A DNA stretch of 36,071 bases from Terriglobia bacterium (GCA_020073215.1 JAIQFO010000050.1:1-36071); one strand, 5' to 3'. Positions 8,201-15,053 are shown, counted from the first letter of the stretch. Numbers and translations: made by a program. Notes: generated by a model from the letters alone, not told the origin.

Positions 8201-8522
8201 CCTCCACCCGAATCAGCGGAGAAATCTGCGGTGACATGCCTTCCGCCTCCGCCCGCGCCGAATACTGTCCCGGGGGCAGCAGGTCCACGGTGAATCGCCC
8301 CACCGAATCCGTGGCCGTGTGATAGCGGGCCCCGGTTTCCACCCGGATGGCCACGATGTCGGCATTCGTAATCAGCGCTCCCTGTGCGTCCAAAACCACG
8401 CCCCGCAAGGCTCCGGTGGAGGCGTCCTGCGCCCACAGGCGGATGGCGCAATAACAGAAGAAGATGACGATAGAAAAGAGGTTGCGAATCGTGACTAGGA
8501 ATGGCGGTTGACGGTGGCACAT
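5235..8522 (-). CDS. Oar-like TonB-dependent receptor with carboxypeptidase-regulatory-like domain
   Basis: A 1,095-residue outer-membrane protein. A signal peptide (about 1-31, ending RLWAQ) precedes a carboxypeptidase-regulatory-like beta-sandwich (about 36-115: 'GALRGVVLDAQGALITNADIVA' to 'LPPGQYSARAEAEGM'). A plug domain follows, with 'LPLNGRRYTDLLLLAPGVTQ' and 'FLVDGGDNNN', then a long beta-barrel ending in the aromatic 'LSMRLNF' expected for BAM recognition. This architecture is the large family amplified in Acidobacteriota; substrates are usually glycans or peptides, but none can be assigned here. No SusD, TonB or glycosidase gene is adjacent, so it is a stand-alone receptor. The start is ATG 8522. 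Confidence 0.9.
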   Translation of the reverse strand: MCHRQPPFLVTIRNLFSIVIFFCYCAIRLWAQDASTGALRGVVLDAQGALITNADIVAIRVETGARYHTATDSVGRFTVDLLPPGQYSARAEAEGMSPQISPLIRVEVGATTQLTFKLKVGAPMEMITVSEAPRIADSNPSSVSALLDERAIKDLPLNGRRYTDLLLLAPGVTQDPRGLTSGSNGDLSYGGIRGYNTSFLVDGGDNNNGFFAQAMGRYRAPYQFSDEVVQEFRVQSSGYGAESGRAGGAVVNVVTKSGTNTWHGSTFYYLRDNSLGGAVPAFVGSNPKEQQHQFGATIGGPIQRNKTFLFAGYDQEIFHVPAVVQFENGSTVAVPRLGTYPSILDYEVCDPRIGGTACDETLVKAAAAQLSTMGGTFAAKLLGNAAFLKLDRVLTPHQHLSARLSTSRYYGTNNVFLDPASPITNTAISGNGEEDVKTESGSVGLLSEITPRLTSHLRAQFSRDLEQSFPNSTGTRTSIYSWLDDFGQSSILPRQTREHRLHLAETLSLSRGRNQWKFGGDLMRTWDYNFFPSLYGGEYLFSNIRVDPFTFDPMHGGLALTPLRAWAHTVMASWDADAGNWTGPPANVARYYVQNFGNPASHPDSNDYAGFVQDTARLTPHFTLSLGARYDLQTFSKAGMVSDPLWPAAGRMPSRETNFAPRVGIGYAIGDVRPLMVRAGFGLFYVRLPQIYESAVMNKNGVNNTFLGLDNMDFYQHQVFPAYPNAAVNCPRGQVACTVPDAWKQYATSEVAAFAPGFKTPRVQQGSLSLQRELAAGFTGTVSYHYVHGVDMIRARDVNLPPPTYYSYPIFDSTGNNFQNAFYTLPSFAMWQTTSSISCPFPPCIGPLNRPIPQLGAIDQFESAASSVYHGMTVSLHRRMSGGMYFRLAYTWAHAIDTGQDALVAGAPATVQNSYSTKSERGPSVTDQRHRLTISAIEEPNPFEAGQSMLAAMFDHWKISGIMTYGSGRPASATVAGDPNRDGNDLNDRLPKYGRNALLGPDYASMDMRLTRKMNLGGRYHLELMAESFNLFNRDNMRLGFTDNGFYNSAGQFVRYTQQAGAAHYPAYFQQPTSFLKPANSFAPRQLQLSMRLNF

Positions 8523-8720
8523 ACGAATCCCCTCGCATCCGAGACTTCGGAATCGGAGGGGATTCCAGAAACCCTACCATCTGTATAGCACCGTGCATCT
8601 CACGCACCGTGTGACGCACGCACGTGGAATATGTTCAGTTAATTTCAGCACTCGCCGGCGGAGGAAAAACGTGCAGAGACGGAGGGTTGCCTCGTCTTCG
8701 TCGACGCAGCGAGGGCGAGG

Positions 8721-8742
8721 GAGACGCGGCAAGCCGCGTCTC
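8721..8742. repeat. GC palindrome family, copy 1
   Basis: Arms GAGACGCGGC and GCCGCGTCTC flank AA. It sits between the lemA-like gene and the TonB-dependent receptor gene, both on the minus strand, 20 bp after the lemA-like stop codon. Other copies are at 15971, 29793, 29850 and 34254. Confidence 0.8.
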
Positions 8743-8761
8743 TACTCCCGATCTTAGCCGC

Positions 8762-9367
8762 TCAATGTGCCGGTGCCGCTGCCGGAGCCGCCGGTTTCGC
8801 ACCAAAATCCACCTTCGGCGTCGCGCGCGAGGCTTCCGATGCCTGGAAGTACGCTGGGTTCTGCTTGTAGCCCGCAAACCCCGCATACAGATTGTTCGGG
8901 AACTGCAGCACATAGGTGTTGTAATCCTGCAGCGTGTCGTTATAGCGCTTGCGCTCGACGGCGATCCGGTTCTCTGTCCCCGCCAATTCATCCTGTAAGC
9001 GCATAAAATTTTCATTCGACTTCAGCTGCGGATAATTCTCCACAATCAGCAGCAGCCGCCCAATCGCGCCATCCAACTGTCCGTTCGCGGCAATCTTATC
9101 GGACGGAGTCTGTGCCGAAAGCAGCGCGGACCGCGCCTTGGCGATATCCCCAAACACGGTCACTTCCTGCTGCGCATATCCCTTCACCGTCTCTACCAGG
9201 TTCGGAATCAAATCGGCGCGTCGCTGAAGGACGATGTCCACCTGTGACCACGCAGACTTTACTGCCTGATCTTTCGCCACCAGTTGATTGCGCACTCCCA
9301 CGTACTGTCCAAACAGCGCCAGCACGATCACTACCAGTACCACCAGTACAATCAATCCCTTGCTCAT
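8762..9367 (-). CDS. LemA family protein
   Basis: A 201-residue protein with an N-terminal membrane helix (residues 4-23, 'LIVLVVLVVIVLALFGQYVG') and a helical LemA domain. Family motifs are visible: 'VKSAWSQVDIVLQRRADLIPNLVETVKGYA', 'YPQLKSNENFMRLQDELAGTENRIAVERKRYND' and 'FPNNLYAGFAGYK'. LemA proteins are anchored in the inner membrane with the domain facing outwards; their molecular role is unclear. A GGAG six bases before ATG 9367 supports the start. In many bacteria lemA lies next to a TPM-domain gene, as it nearly does here, with one gene between them. Confidence 0.93.
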   Translation of the reverse strand: MSKGLIVLVVLVVIVLALFGQYVGVRNQLVAKDQAVKSAWSQVDIVLQRRADLIPNLVETVKGYAQQEVTVFGDIAKARSALLSAQTPSDKIAANGQLDGAIGRLLLIVENYPQLKSNENFMRLQDELAGTENRIAVERKRYNDTLQDYNTYVLQFPNNLYAGFAGYKQNPAYFQASEASRATPKVDFGAKPAAPAAAPAH

Positions 9368-9408
9368 ATCGCTCTCCTGAATACAAGATTCATGCGCAAA
9401 CTTGCCAG

Positions 9409-9473
9409 TGGAGCGCCGGGCGCCCCCGCCCGGCCACGCCCTGCTTTGACGGGCGAGACGCCCGTCGCTCCAC
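9409..9473. repeat. Inverted repeat, left bracket of the nucleotidyltransferase gene
   Basis: Outer arms GTGGAGCGCCGGGCG (9409-9423) and CGCCCGTCGCTCCAC (9459-9473) are near-complements. An inner GACGGGCG-aga-CGCCCGTC hairpin lies at 9448-9466. The same outer arm sequence recurs at 10236-10288, and the inner hairpin recurs at 25221-25241. Confidence 0.75.
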
Positions 9474-9484
9474 GGCAGGACTCT

Positions 9485-10210
9485 CTACGCTGCCGGATCT
9501 AACATCTTGTCCACCGCCGCCGTCACCGCTTCCACCAATTTCAGATAGCGCGCAAACATCTCATCCACCTTCGCCGCCTTCCGATCCGCCTTGCCCTCTC
9601 GGATATCCAGCAACTCGCCAAACACGTTCGTATCAATCCCAACCTTGGCTCCCAGCGCAGCCGCCGCTTCCCTCTTCGTCCCTGCTCCCGCGTCGCCCAG
9701 CGCAATCAGGGCATGGCGGAACAGGGTTCCAAATGCCGGTAGCGAGCGCAGCAACAGTTCCCACTTCGCCTCCGCGTTGCCCGCCACTATGAGCAAGCGC
9801 TGCCGCAGCAGGATCGTCTTCTCGCGCAGCTCATACTCCACCTGCACCCGATGCGAATGCATCGGAATCTCCAAGGCCTGCAGTACGTCTTCTCCCCAGA
9901 GGACGCGATAGTGCCGCTGCATGTCCAGAAACTCGATGGAGAAAACGTCCGCCGACCGCCGCATCTCCTCTGCGCTCATGAGCAGCGGAGCACGGTGCTT
10001 CTGCTTCGTCCACCATGCGATCGCCGGAGCCAGCGCCTGCAGCGCAGCGAAAGACGTCTCGCCGAGCACACACAGCAGGTTGACATCGGAGTAGTCAGCC
10101 ACATAATCTCCCGCTGCCGCCGACCCATAAAGAATCGCGGACCGCAGATTCGTCCCCGCCGCCGCCCGCACCCGTTCGACAAACTCATTGATCAGTTTTT
10201 CCGGACCCAT
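9485..10210 (-). CDS. Nucleotidyltransferase-fold protein, degenerate active site
   Basis: A 241-residue protein whose first 60 residues match the minimal nucleotidyltransferase fold: 'AILYGSAAAGDYVADYSDVNLLCVLG' contains the G29-S30 motif and D42. The second metal-binding Asp is replaced by Asn (SDVN, N44). The C-terminal two-thirds are helical and could be a substrate or HEPN-like helical domain, which I cannot name. I chose ATG 10210 because GAGAGG lies six bases upstream; ATG 10234 lacks a site. It lies between the lemA-like and TPM genes, with copies of one inverted repeat on both sides. The function is unknown, and it may have lost nucleotidyl transfer. Confidence 0.75.
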   Translation of the reverse strand: MGPEKLINEFVERVRAAAGTNLRSAILYGSAAAGDYVADYSDVNLLCVLGETSFAALQALAPAIAWWTKQKHRAPLLMSAEEMRRSADVFSIEFLDMQRHYRVLWGEDVLQALEIPMHSHRVQVEYELREKTILLRQRLLIVAGNAEAKWELLLRSLPAFGTLFRHALIALGDAGAGTKREAAAALGAKVGIDTNVFGELLDIREGKADRKAAKVDEMFARYLKLVEAVTAAVDKMLDPAA

Positions 10211-10235
10211 TCCGCGCCTCTCACTCTCTAGCATG

Positions 10236-10288
10236 TGGAGCGACCGGGTGTCTCGGCCGCCTGCCAGGCGAGGACGCCCGGCGCTCCA
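10236..10288. repeat. Inverted repeat, right bracket of the nucleotidyltransferase gene
   Basis: GGAGCGACCGGGTGTC (10237-10252) pairs with GACGCCCGGCGCTCC (10273-10287), the same family as the repeat at 9409-9473. It ends one base before the stop codon of the TPM-domain gene (10289). Confidence 0.75.
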
Positions 10289-11137
10289 CTACCAACTGCC
10301 ACCCGCCCCGCCGCCGCCTGTACTGCCACCTCCGAAACCACCAAAGCCACCGCCGCCGAATCCGCCGCCCCCACCAAATCCACCAAAGCCGCCGCCCCCG
10401 GATCCGCCTCCGCCATATCCACCGCCGCCGCCCCTCAGGTTGCTAAACAGCAGGGCCCACAGCAGTCCCGACAAGAATCCCGAACCGCCACTCCCTCGTC
10501 CAGAACCTCCGCCCCGAAATAGGGACCGCAAAATCAGAATCAGAACAAAGAGGAGAAACAGGAATGGAATCGCCACTCCCGGTCCTCCTCCGGACACGGG
10601 TTGCCGCGAAGGCGCGGCCAGACGAGGCTGATTTTCCAAGGTGACGCCCGCATCCTGCGCAATCACGGAGGCCACGCGCGCCGTCATCAACGTGACTGCG
10701 CCCGCATAATCGCCGCTGCGCAGCAAGGGCACCATTTCCCGTCCAAACCCGCCCACCTTCCCGTCCGGAAGAATCGGCTCCAGCCCGTATCCCACCGTGG
10801 TCCAATATTTACGGTCCTGGGTCGCGAGCAGGATCAGCACCCCGCGATCTTTGCCCTTGGCGCCGATCCCCCATTTCTGGTACAGCGCCACCGCATAACT
10901 CACCACGTCCTGCCCATCCAGCGACTTCACCGTAGCCACGGCAATCTGCGCCTGCGCCTTTTGATCCACCTGCTGGCACAGGGCGTTCAATTGCGCCTGG
11001 GTGGACGCATCCAGAACTCCCGCAAAATCATTGACGTAGTTCGTCGGGCGCAGAGAGGCGATGGGCTCGGCGGCAACCCACACCGCCGCCGCGAGCACAG
11101 CCCAGAGGATTGCCGAGAGTTTTGCGCGCCACTTCAT
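10289..11137 (-). CDS. TPM-domain protein with glycine-rich tail (YgcG family)
   Basis: A 282-residue protein. A signal peptide (about 1-23) is followed by the TPM domain (about 30-155: 'NYVNDFAGVLDASTQAQLNALC', 'QIAVATVKSLDGQDVVSYAVALYQKWGIG', 'DRGVLILLATQDRKYWTTVGYGLE'). A transmembrane helix follows (about 190-206), then a tail of almost only Gly, Ser and Phe ending GGSW. This is the standard YgcG-like architecture. The proteins are usually encoded beside LemA and are thought to act at the inner membrane facing the periplasm, with unclear chemistry. The ATG at 11137 precedes a good signal peptide; no strong ribosome site is seen. Confidence 0.92.
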   Translation of the reverse strand: MKWRAKLSAILWAVLAAAVWVAAEPIASLRPTNYVNDFAGVLDASTQAQLNALCQQVDQKAQAQIAVATVKSLDGQDVVSYAVALYQKWGIGAKGKDRGVLILLATQDRKYWTTVGYGLEPILPDGKVGGFGREMVPLLRSGDYAGAVTLMTARVASVIAQDAGVTLENQPRLAAPSRQPVSGGGPGVAIPFLFLLFVLILILRSLFRGGGSGRGSGGSGFLSGLLWALLFSNLRGGGGGYGGGGSGGGGFGGFGGGGGFGGGGFGGFGGGSTGGGGAGGSW

Positions 11138-11274
11138 TCGGGGAGATTGTACAGGACTGACACGCCGTGAAAGGCTAACGGCTTAATTCGTCTTATCAAT
11201 GGGCTCTCCAGCGATTGGTGAAATGGGGATGTTACGCCAACACTCAGTTGTGTACGCTCACTAGGCTTTGACGG

Positions 11275-11883
11275 TCAGGCGATTCCGGAGACGAGCACTT
11301 CGTCGTATCGTGTCCCCCGCCTCTCATGCGTGAGTTCCACATTGGTGAAGCCGGCCTGCTGCATGAGTAGCGGAACCTCGGGAGGAGAGAAGAGACGGAA
11401 CCCATGCTGGGTGAAGGATATGCGCTCCATATTCTCGCGCGAGCGCAGGGCGATGACCGCCAGACCGCCGGATTTGAGCACGCGCCGGATTTCCCCGAAG
11501 CCCTGCACCGTATCTGGCCAGAAGTAGATCGTGTTGATGGTGAACACACGGTCGAAGGTCGCAGAAGCGAACGGCAGTGCAGCGATGTCCCCGAGTTGCA
11601 CGCGGAGACGTCCATTCGCAATCTCGCGCCGGAAGCGGCGTTCGGCTTCTCGGACCATTTCTGGCGAGAAATCCACGCCGCTCACGACTCCGGTAGTGAG
11701 GCACCTCGAAATAAGAGCCATGGCGTCTCCTCCGCCGAAGCCAATTTCCAGAATTTGATGATAAGGCTCAAGTCGAAGGCGCGAGAGCGTCGATTCGACG
11801 ATTGCCATATTCATGCGGTTCAGCAAACGACGGAGAATGACCGAGCCGAACCATCCGCTCGGCTTACGCAACTGCTCTGCCAT
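11275..11883 (-). CDS. Class I SAM-dependent methyltransferase
   Basis: A Rossmann-fold methyltransferase of about 202 residues. Motif I is 'ILEIGFGGGDA', the acidic motif II is 'VSGVDFSPEMV', 'GDIAALPFASATFDRVFTIN' follows, and 'EIRRVLKSGGLAVI' is post-motif. It resembles the UbiE/Coq5-like Methyltransf_11 group. I prefer ATG 11883, giving 'MAEQLRKPSGWFG', which fits relatives as I recall them; the frame stays open to a TTG at 11970. The substrate is unknown. It lies 185 bp downstream of the decarboxylase on the same strand, but the spacing argues against tight coupling. Confidence 0.85.
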   Translation of the reverse strand: MAEQLRKPSGWFGSVILRRLLNRMNMAIVESTLSRLRLEPYHQILEIGFGGGDAMALISRCLTTGVVSGVDFSPEMVREAERRFRREIANGRLRVQLGDIAALPFASATFDRVFTINTIYFWPDTVQGFGEIRRVLKSGGLAVIALRSRENMERISFTQHGFRLFSPPEVPLLMQQAGFTNVELTHERRGTRYDEVLVSGIA

Positions 11884-12068
11884 GAAATGCTTGAGTGTCA
11901 CGAGTCTCACCCCACAGGGTTGGGAGATGTTAGCAGTGCGCGCCAACTCCGACAACGACACAAGTGCCAATGGCGGATTACTCTCCCTTTGTCATGCTTG
12001 CGGATAACTGTTGAACAGCGTTTGCACAAAAATCCCAAGTTGCCGGTGAAGTTGCCATTCTTCGCCAG

Positions 12069-13493
12069 CTATGCGCCAACGCTGCTTTCTCGCCCCGCCG
12101 CCAGTACCTCCGGGACAATCGCGTCAATATCCGACTCCTTGGTGAGGTGGTTCACAATGCAGGCGCGCAGACAAAATCTGCCGCCCAACATGGCATTCGA
12201 CAGGTAGACGCGGCCGCGCGCCACGATGCGTTTCAGCAAAGCCAAGTTGAAGCGATTGCGTTCTTCCTCGGAAGCGTCCTTACCCAAAAGATGCCGGAAG
12301 CAGACTGCGCTCAATTCCACCGGCGCCAACATTTCAAGCGCCGGAGAACTCGCGACCGCTGCCGCCAGCCGTTGCGCGCAGTCGAGGTCCTTGCGGATCG
12401 CCGCCCGAAAAGCCGCCAGCCCGTGATAACGAAGCGAAAGCCAAAGCTTCAACGCGCGGCAGCGCCGCGAAAGTTCAATCGACTCCTCGAAAAATGCGAA
12501 GCCTTCGACGGGATCGCTGCTGAGCTGTTTGGCATAGTCTCCGGTATAGGCAAAAGTCGTGCGCGCGATGTCCGCATCGCGATATAAGAGACATCCGCAA
12601 TCGAGCGGTTGGTAGAGCCACTTATGCGGATCGAGCGAAAGCGAATCGGCCAGCGCCAGGCCATCGAATTTTTCCGGGGCGGCAATCGCAGCCAACGCTC
12701 CATAAGCTCCGTCCACGTGCATCCAGGCGCCGTGGGCGTGAGCGATCCCGGCAATTTCGCGCAGCGGATCAATGGCCCCGGTATTCACCGTGCCCGCCGA
12801 CGCTACCACCGCGATCGGAATTATGCCCTCCGCCTGGTCGCGCCGTATAGCCTGCTCCAGTTGCGCCGGAATCATGCGATACGAAGCGTCACAGGGCACA
12901 ATCCGCAGGTTCTCCCGGCCAATGCCCAGCATGGCTATGGCCTTCGGCACGGCCATGTGCACCTGCTCGGACGCGTAGATCACGCCCGCCGGCGCATGGC
13001 GAAGTCCGCGCTCGTTGGCCGGAGTCTTCGCCTCACGCGCCATCGTCAATCCCATCAGGTTCGCAGCTGATCCTCCTCCGGTAAGCGTCCCGAGGAAACC
13101 GCCACAGCCGACCGCCTCCGCCAGCCACCGCACCACAGTTCGCTCGATGGTCACGCCCGCCGGTGCAGACCTCCAGGCGGTAATGTTCTGATTCAAGATC
13201 GATGCCAGCAGATCGCCCAGCGCCGCCACCGGCTCCCCTGGACTAAATACATACCCAAAGAACCGCCCGTTTTGCGCTCGCGAGTGCGCGATCACGTCCG
13301 CGAGCGCGGCCAGCGCACGGTCGCCCATCGCCCGCTCTGGCAGCTCCAGCGCAAACAGGCGCTCGGTTTCCGCGCCCGTGGTGGTAGGAAAAGTACGGCG
13401 ACCGTCCAGGGTGGAAATGTATTCAGCAGACAGTTCCGCAACGCTTGCTGCCAGACGCCGGAAGTCTTCAGGAGAAAGTTCAAGAGGGTCCAT
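12069..13493 (-). CDS. PLP-dependent group II amino acid decarboxylase
   Basis: A 474-residue fold-type I PLP enzyme of the aromatic-L-amino-acid/glutamate decarboxylase superfamily. The Schiff-base lysine is K291 in 'SLSLDPHKWLYQP', D261 in 'MHVDGAYGA' should bind the pyridine nitrogen, and H179 in 'SEQVHMAVPKA' should stack on the ring. 'LTGGGSAANLMGL' is the phosphate-binding turn. Length and order are typical. The substrate (Trp, Tyr, Phe, DOPA or another amino acid) cannot be told. The start is ATG 13493, 128 bp from the divergent carbonic anhydrase gene. Confidence 0.9.
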   Translation of the reverse strand: MDPLELSPEDFRRLAASVAELSAEYISTLDGRRTFPTTTGAETERLFALELPERAMGDRALAALADVIAHSRAQNGRFFGYVFSPGEPVAALGDLLASILNQNITAWRSAPAGVTIERTVVRWLAEAVGCGGFLGTLTGGGSAANLMGLTMAREAKTPANERGLRHAPAGVIYASEQVHMAVPKAIAMLGIGRENLRIVPCDASYRMIPAQLEQAIRRDQAEGIIPIAVVASAGTVNTGAIDPLREIAGIAHAHGAWMHVDGAYGALAAIAAPEKFDGLALADSLSLDPHKWLYQPLDCGCLLYRDADIARTTFAYTGDYAKQLSSDPVEGFAFFEESIELSRRCRALKLWLSLRYHGLAAFRAAIRKDLDCAQRLAAAVASSPALEMLAPVELSAVCFRHLLGKDASEEERNRFNLALLKRIVARGRVYLSNAMLGGRFCLRACIVNHLTKESDIDAIVPEVLAAGRESSVGA

Positions 13494-13621
13494 AACTTTC
13501 TGAATTTAATCACATCAAGGAGTCTCATTGGCCGGTCCGGTCCCAATATTTGCCAATATGTTCGTCCATGATATGTTTTCTGTTCGCAGCTCAAGCGGAG
13601 GTCAAGGCCGCACTCGAACCC

Positions 13622-14143
13622 ATGATCCGCTCCTACAAAGGCGTCACTCCCCAGTTCCCCGAAACCTGCTACGTCGACGACTCCGCCCAGCTCATCGGCG
13701 ACGTCATCCTCGGCGAACACTCCAGCATCTGGATGAACTCCGTGCTCCGCGGCGACGTCCACCAGATCCGCGTCGGCCACTATTCCAACATTCAGGACAA
13801 CTGCGTCCTCCACGGCATGAAAGAACTGTACGGGGTCTACCTTGGCGACTACGTCAGCGTGGGCCACAACGCCATCCTGCACGGCTGCACCGTCGAAGCC
13901 CGCTGCCTGATCGGCATGGGCTCCATCGTCCTCAACGGCGCGGTCATCGGAAGCGGCTCCATCATCGCCGCTGGCACCCTGATTCCCGAGAAGACGATAG
14001 TGGAGCCGAACTCGCTCTGGATGGGCTCGCCGGGAAAACTCCGCCGCCACCTGGATGAAAAAGACCAGGCGATGATCCTCCGCTACGCCGAAAATTATCT
14101 CGGGTACAAAGAGGCGTACTTGAGGGAGAGAAAAGGCTCTTAG
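13622..14143 (+). CDS. Gamma-class carbonic anhydrase family protein
   Basis: A 173-residue left-handed beta-helix protein with hexapeptide repeats. It would be a trimer binding a metal at subunit interfaces and hydrate CO2, if active. Likely metal ligands are H64 ('CVLHGM'), H82 and H87 ('VGHNAILHGC'). The Gln and Asp of 'NIQDN' and the Arg of 'VLRGDVHQIR' are conserved. Start at ATG 13622 gives 'MIRSYKGVTPQ', the family-like N-terminus; in-frame ATGs at 13568 and elsewhere would add a hydrophobic, non-conserved extension. The stop codon lies inside a tandem repeat (14136-14166). Confidence 0.88.
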   Translation: MIRSYKGVTPQFPETCYVDDSAQLIGDVILGEHSSIWMNSVLRGDVHQIRVGHYSNIQDNCVLHGMKELYGVYLGDYVSVGHNAILHGCTVEARCLIGMGSIVLNGAVIGSGSIIAAGTLIPEKTIVEPNSLWMGSPGKLRRHLDEKDQAMILRYAENYLGYKEAYLRERKGS

Positions 14144-14166
14144 CTCTTAGCTTTTGGCGCTTGGCA
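14136..14166. repeat. Tandem CTCTTAG-type repeat overlapping a stop codon
   Basis: GCTCTTAGCTCTTAG at 14136-14150 is followed by the looser CTTTTGGCGCTTGGC. The TAG in the first unit is the stop codon of the carbonic anhydrase gene. It resembles in reverse complement the AGAGCT repeat inside mtaB (3036-3072). Confidence 0.6.
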
Positions 14167-14283
14167 GGCTGCTAGAGACTCGGGGATCGCGCGACGGCAT
14201 GGCTCTGGTGATGCCGAAGGTCTTGCAGATGGATCGACCGTCGAGGCAGAAATCGACTGGGAACAGTCTACTCTCGGGTAGAA

Positions 14284-14347
14284 AGATGGCCCGGCCCGCC
14301 GCTTGGGTGGCGGCTGTGTGGGGTCGTGGGGTGAGGCCGGGCTATCT
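14284..14347. repeat. 64-bp imperfect hairpin
   Basis: AGATGGCCCGGCC (14284-14296) pairs with GGCCGGGCTATCT (14335-14347), 12 of 13 Watson-Crick and one G-T. A nested GCCGC/GCGGC hairpin lies at 14298-14314. There is no T-tract, so a classical terminator is unlikely; a structured repeat or small RNA element is possible. Confidence 0.6.
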
Positions 14348-14359
14348 AGGATTGCAACT

Positions 14360-14373
14360 GTATAAATTTATAC
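14360..14373. promoter_or_regulatory. Perfect AT-rich palindrome GTATAAATTTATAC
   Basis: A 14-bp perfect dyad in an otherwise GC-rich region, 22 bp upstream of the first CRP-like site. It could be an operator or an AT-rich promoter element. Confidence 0.4.
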
Positions 14374-14394
14374 CGCATCCGGCCTGGGTTCGTG

Positions 14395-14453
14395 TGTGAC
14401 GGTGATCACCATACCGTGTGACTGCGCCACACCTGCCTGTGATGCAGGTCACC
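14395..14453 (+). promoter_or_regulatory. Three phased CRP/FNR-like dyads upstream of the ferredoxin gene
   Basis: Site 1, TGTGACGGTGATCACC at 14395-14410, and site 3, TGTGATGCAGGTCACC at 14438-14453, both match TGTGA-N6-TCAC(A/C). Site 2, TGTGACTGCGCCACAC at 14417-14432, is a weaker dyad. Starts are 22 and 21 bp apart, about two helical turns, so bound regulators would sit on one face of the DNA. If site 3 acted at about -41, transcription would start near 14487, with only a weak -10 (TAAGGT) available. The regulator is unknown; the match is to the CRP consensus as known in other bacteria. Confidence 0.5.
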
Positions 14454-14522
14454 GCCAAGACCGGTATCACTGGCTAAGGTAAGAACGAAACTACTCCAGC
14501 AAACGACTCAGGAGAAGCACTC

Positions 14523-14780
14523 ATGGCTTACGTAATCACCGACACCTGCATCAAGGACGAGCTCTGCGTCGAAGTCTGCCCGACCGACTGCATCCACCCC
14601 AAAAAAGACGAGGCCCAGTTTGAAGCTGCGACCCAGCTTTATATCGACCCCGTTGGTTGCATCGACTGCGGCGCCTGCATTCCGGCCTGCACCTCGGATT
14701 CGATCTTCACCGCCGACGACCTGCCCGAGGACAAGAAAGAGTTTCTGGACAAAAACGCCGCCTTTTACGCGAACGCGTAG
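14523..14780 (+). CDS. Two-cluster ferredoxin
   Basis: An 85-residue bacterial ferredoxin, a soluble low-potential electron carrier. Eight cysteines form two sets: C9, C15, C19 and C23 ('CIKDELCVEVCPTDC') and C46, C49, C52 and C56 ('CIDCGACIPAC'). The second is a standard CxxCxxxC half-set. The first has C-x5-C-x3-C-P-x2-C, reminiscent of 7Fe/8Fe ferredoxins of the FdxA type but with its own spacing, so a [3Fe-4S] or [4Fe-4S] cluster cannot be decided. AGGAG nine bases upstream of ATG 14523 supports the start. A strong terminator follows, so it is a single-gene unit with the elaborate upstream region described above. Confidence 0.93.
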   Translation: MAYVITDTCIKDELCVEVCPTDCIHPKKDEAQFEAATQLYIDPVGCIDCGACIPACTSDSIFTADDLPEDKKEFLDKNAAFYANA

Positions 14781-14808
14781 CCTTCCGGCCGCGACAGTCT
14801 GAAGAGTG

Positions 14809-14846
14809 CCCCGTCCAAGTCCGCTTGGACGGGGTTGTTCGTTCTT
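14809..14846 (+). terminator. Rho-independent terminator of the ferredoxin gene
   Basis: CCCCGTCCAAG (14809-14819) pairs perfectly with CTTGGACGGGG (14824-14834) around TCCG, followed by TTGTTCGTTCTTT. Confidence 0.9.
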
Positions 14847-15053
14847 TGCAGAGTAGTTCCTCCCTCCATAACGACCATCGCTCCGCTTTCCTCGGGACTT
14901 ACTCCTTCGATTAGTCTCACTTATCGATTCCTTCCATAGCCTGGTGACGTATGTCCCTGGCAGGAATGGAAAACTTGTGCATACTGCGAACGCCATTCCA
15001 TGTAGGAGGCTCTTGTAAGGGTTGAAGGACACTCCCAAACGCGCGCTCCTGAA

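Larger units (their letters stand above)
14144..14522 (+). other. 379-bp intergenic region before the ferredoxin gene
   Basis: No convincing gene. An open frame across 14154-14399 has no protein-like character. The stretch holds the tandem repeat tail, a 64-bp hairpin (14284-14347), a perfect AT-rich palindrome (14360-14373), three CRP/FNR-like dyads (14395-14453) and the AGGAG ribosome site of the ferredoxin gene at about 14509-14513. Confidence 0.7.

Noticed and set aside
10289..10440. A CRISPR-like or tandem-repeat array in the Gly-rich stretch
   Set aside because: It is the coding sequence of the (Gly)n-Phe tail of the TPM-domain protein, with no regular spacers.
13590..13625. A possible tRNA 3' end (a GGTTCGAGT-like T-loop on the minus strand)
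   Set aside because: The flanking bases do not form a T-stem, and no acceptor or anticodon arm can be drawn.
14154..14399. An 81-codon open frame before the ferredoxin gene
   Set aside because: It runs through a hairpin and an AT palindrome, lacks a ribosome site and has no protein-like pattern.
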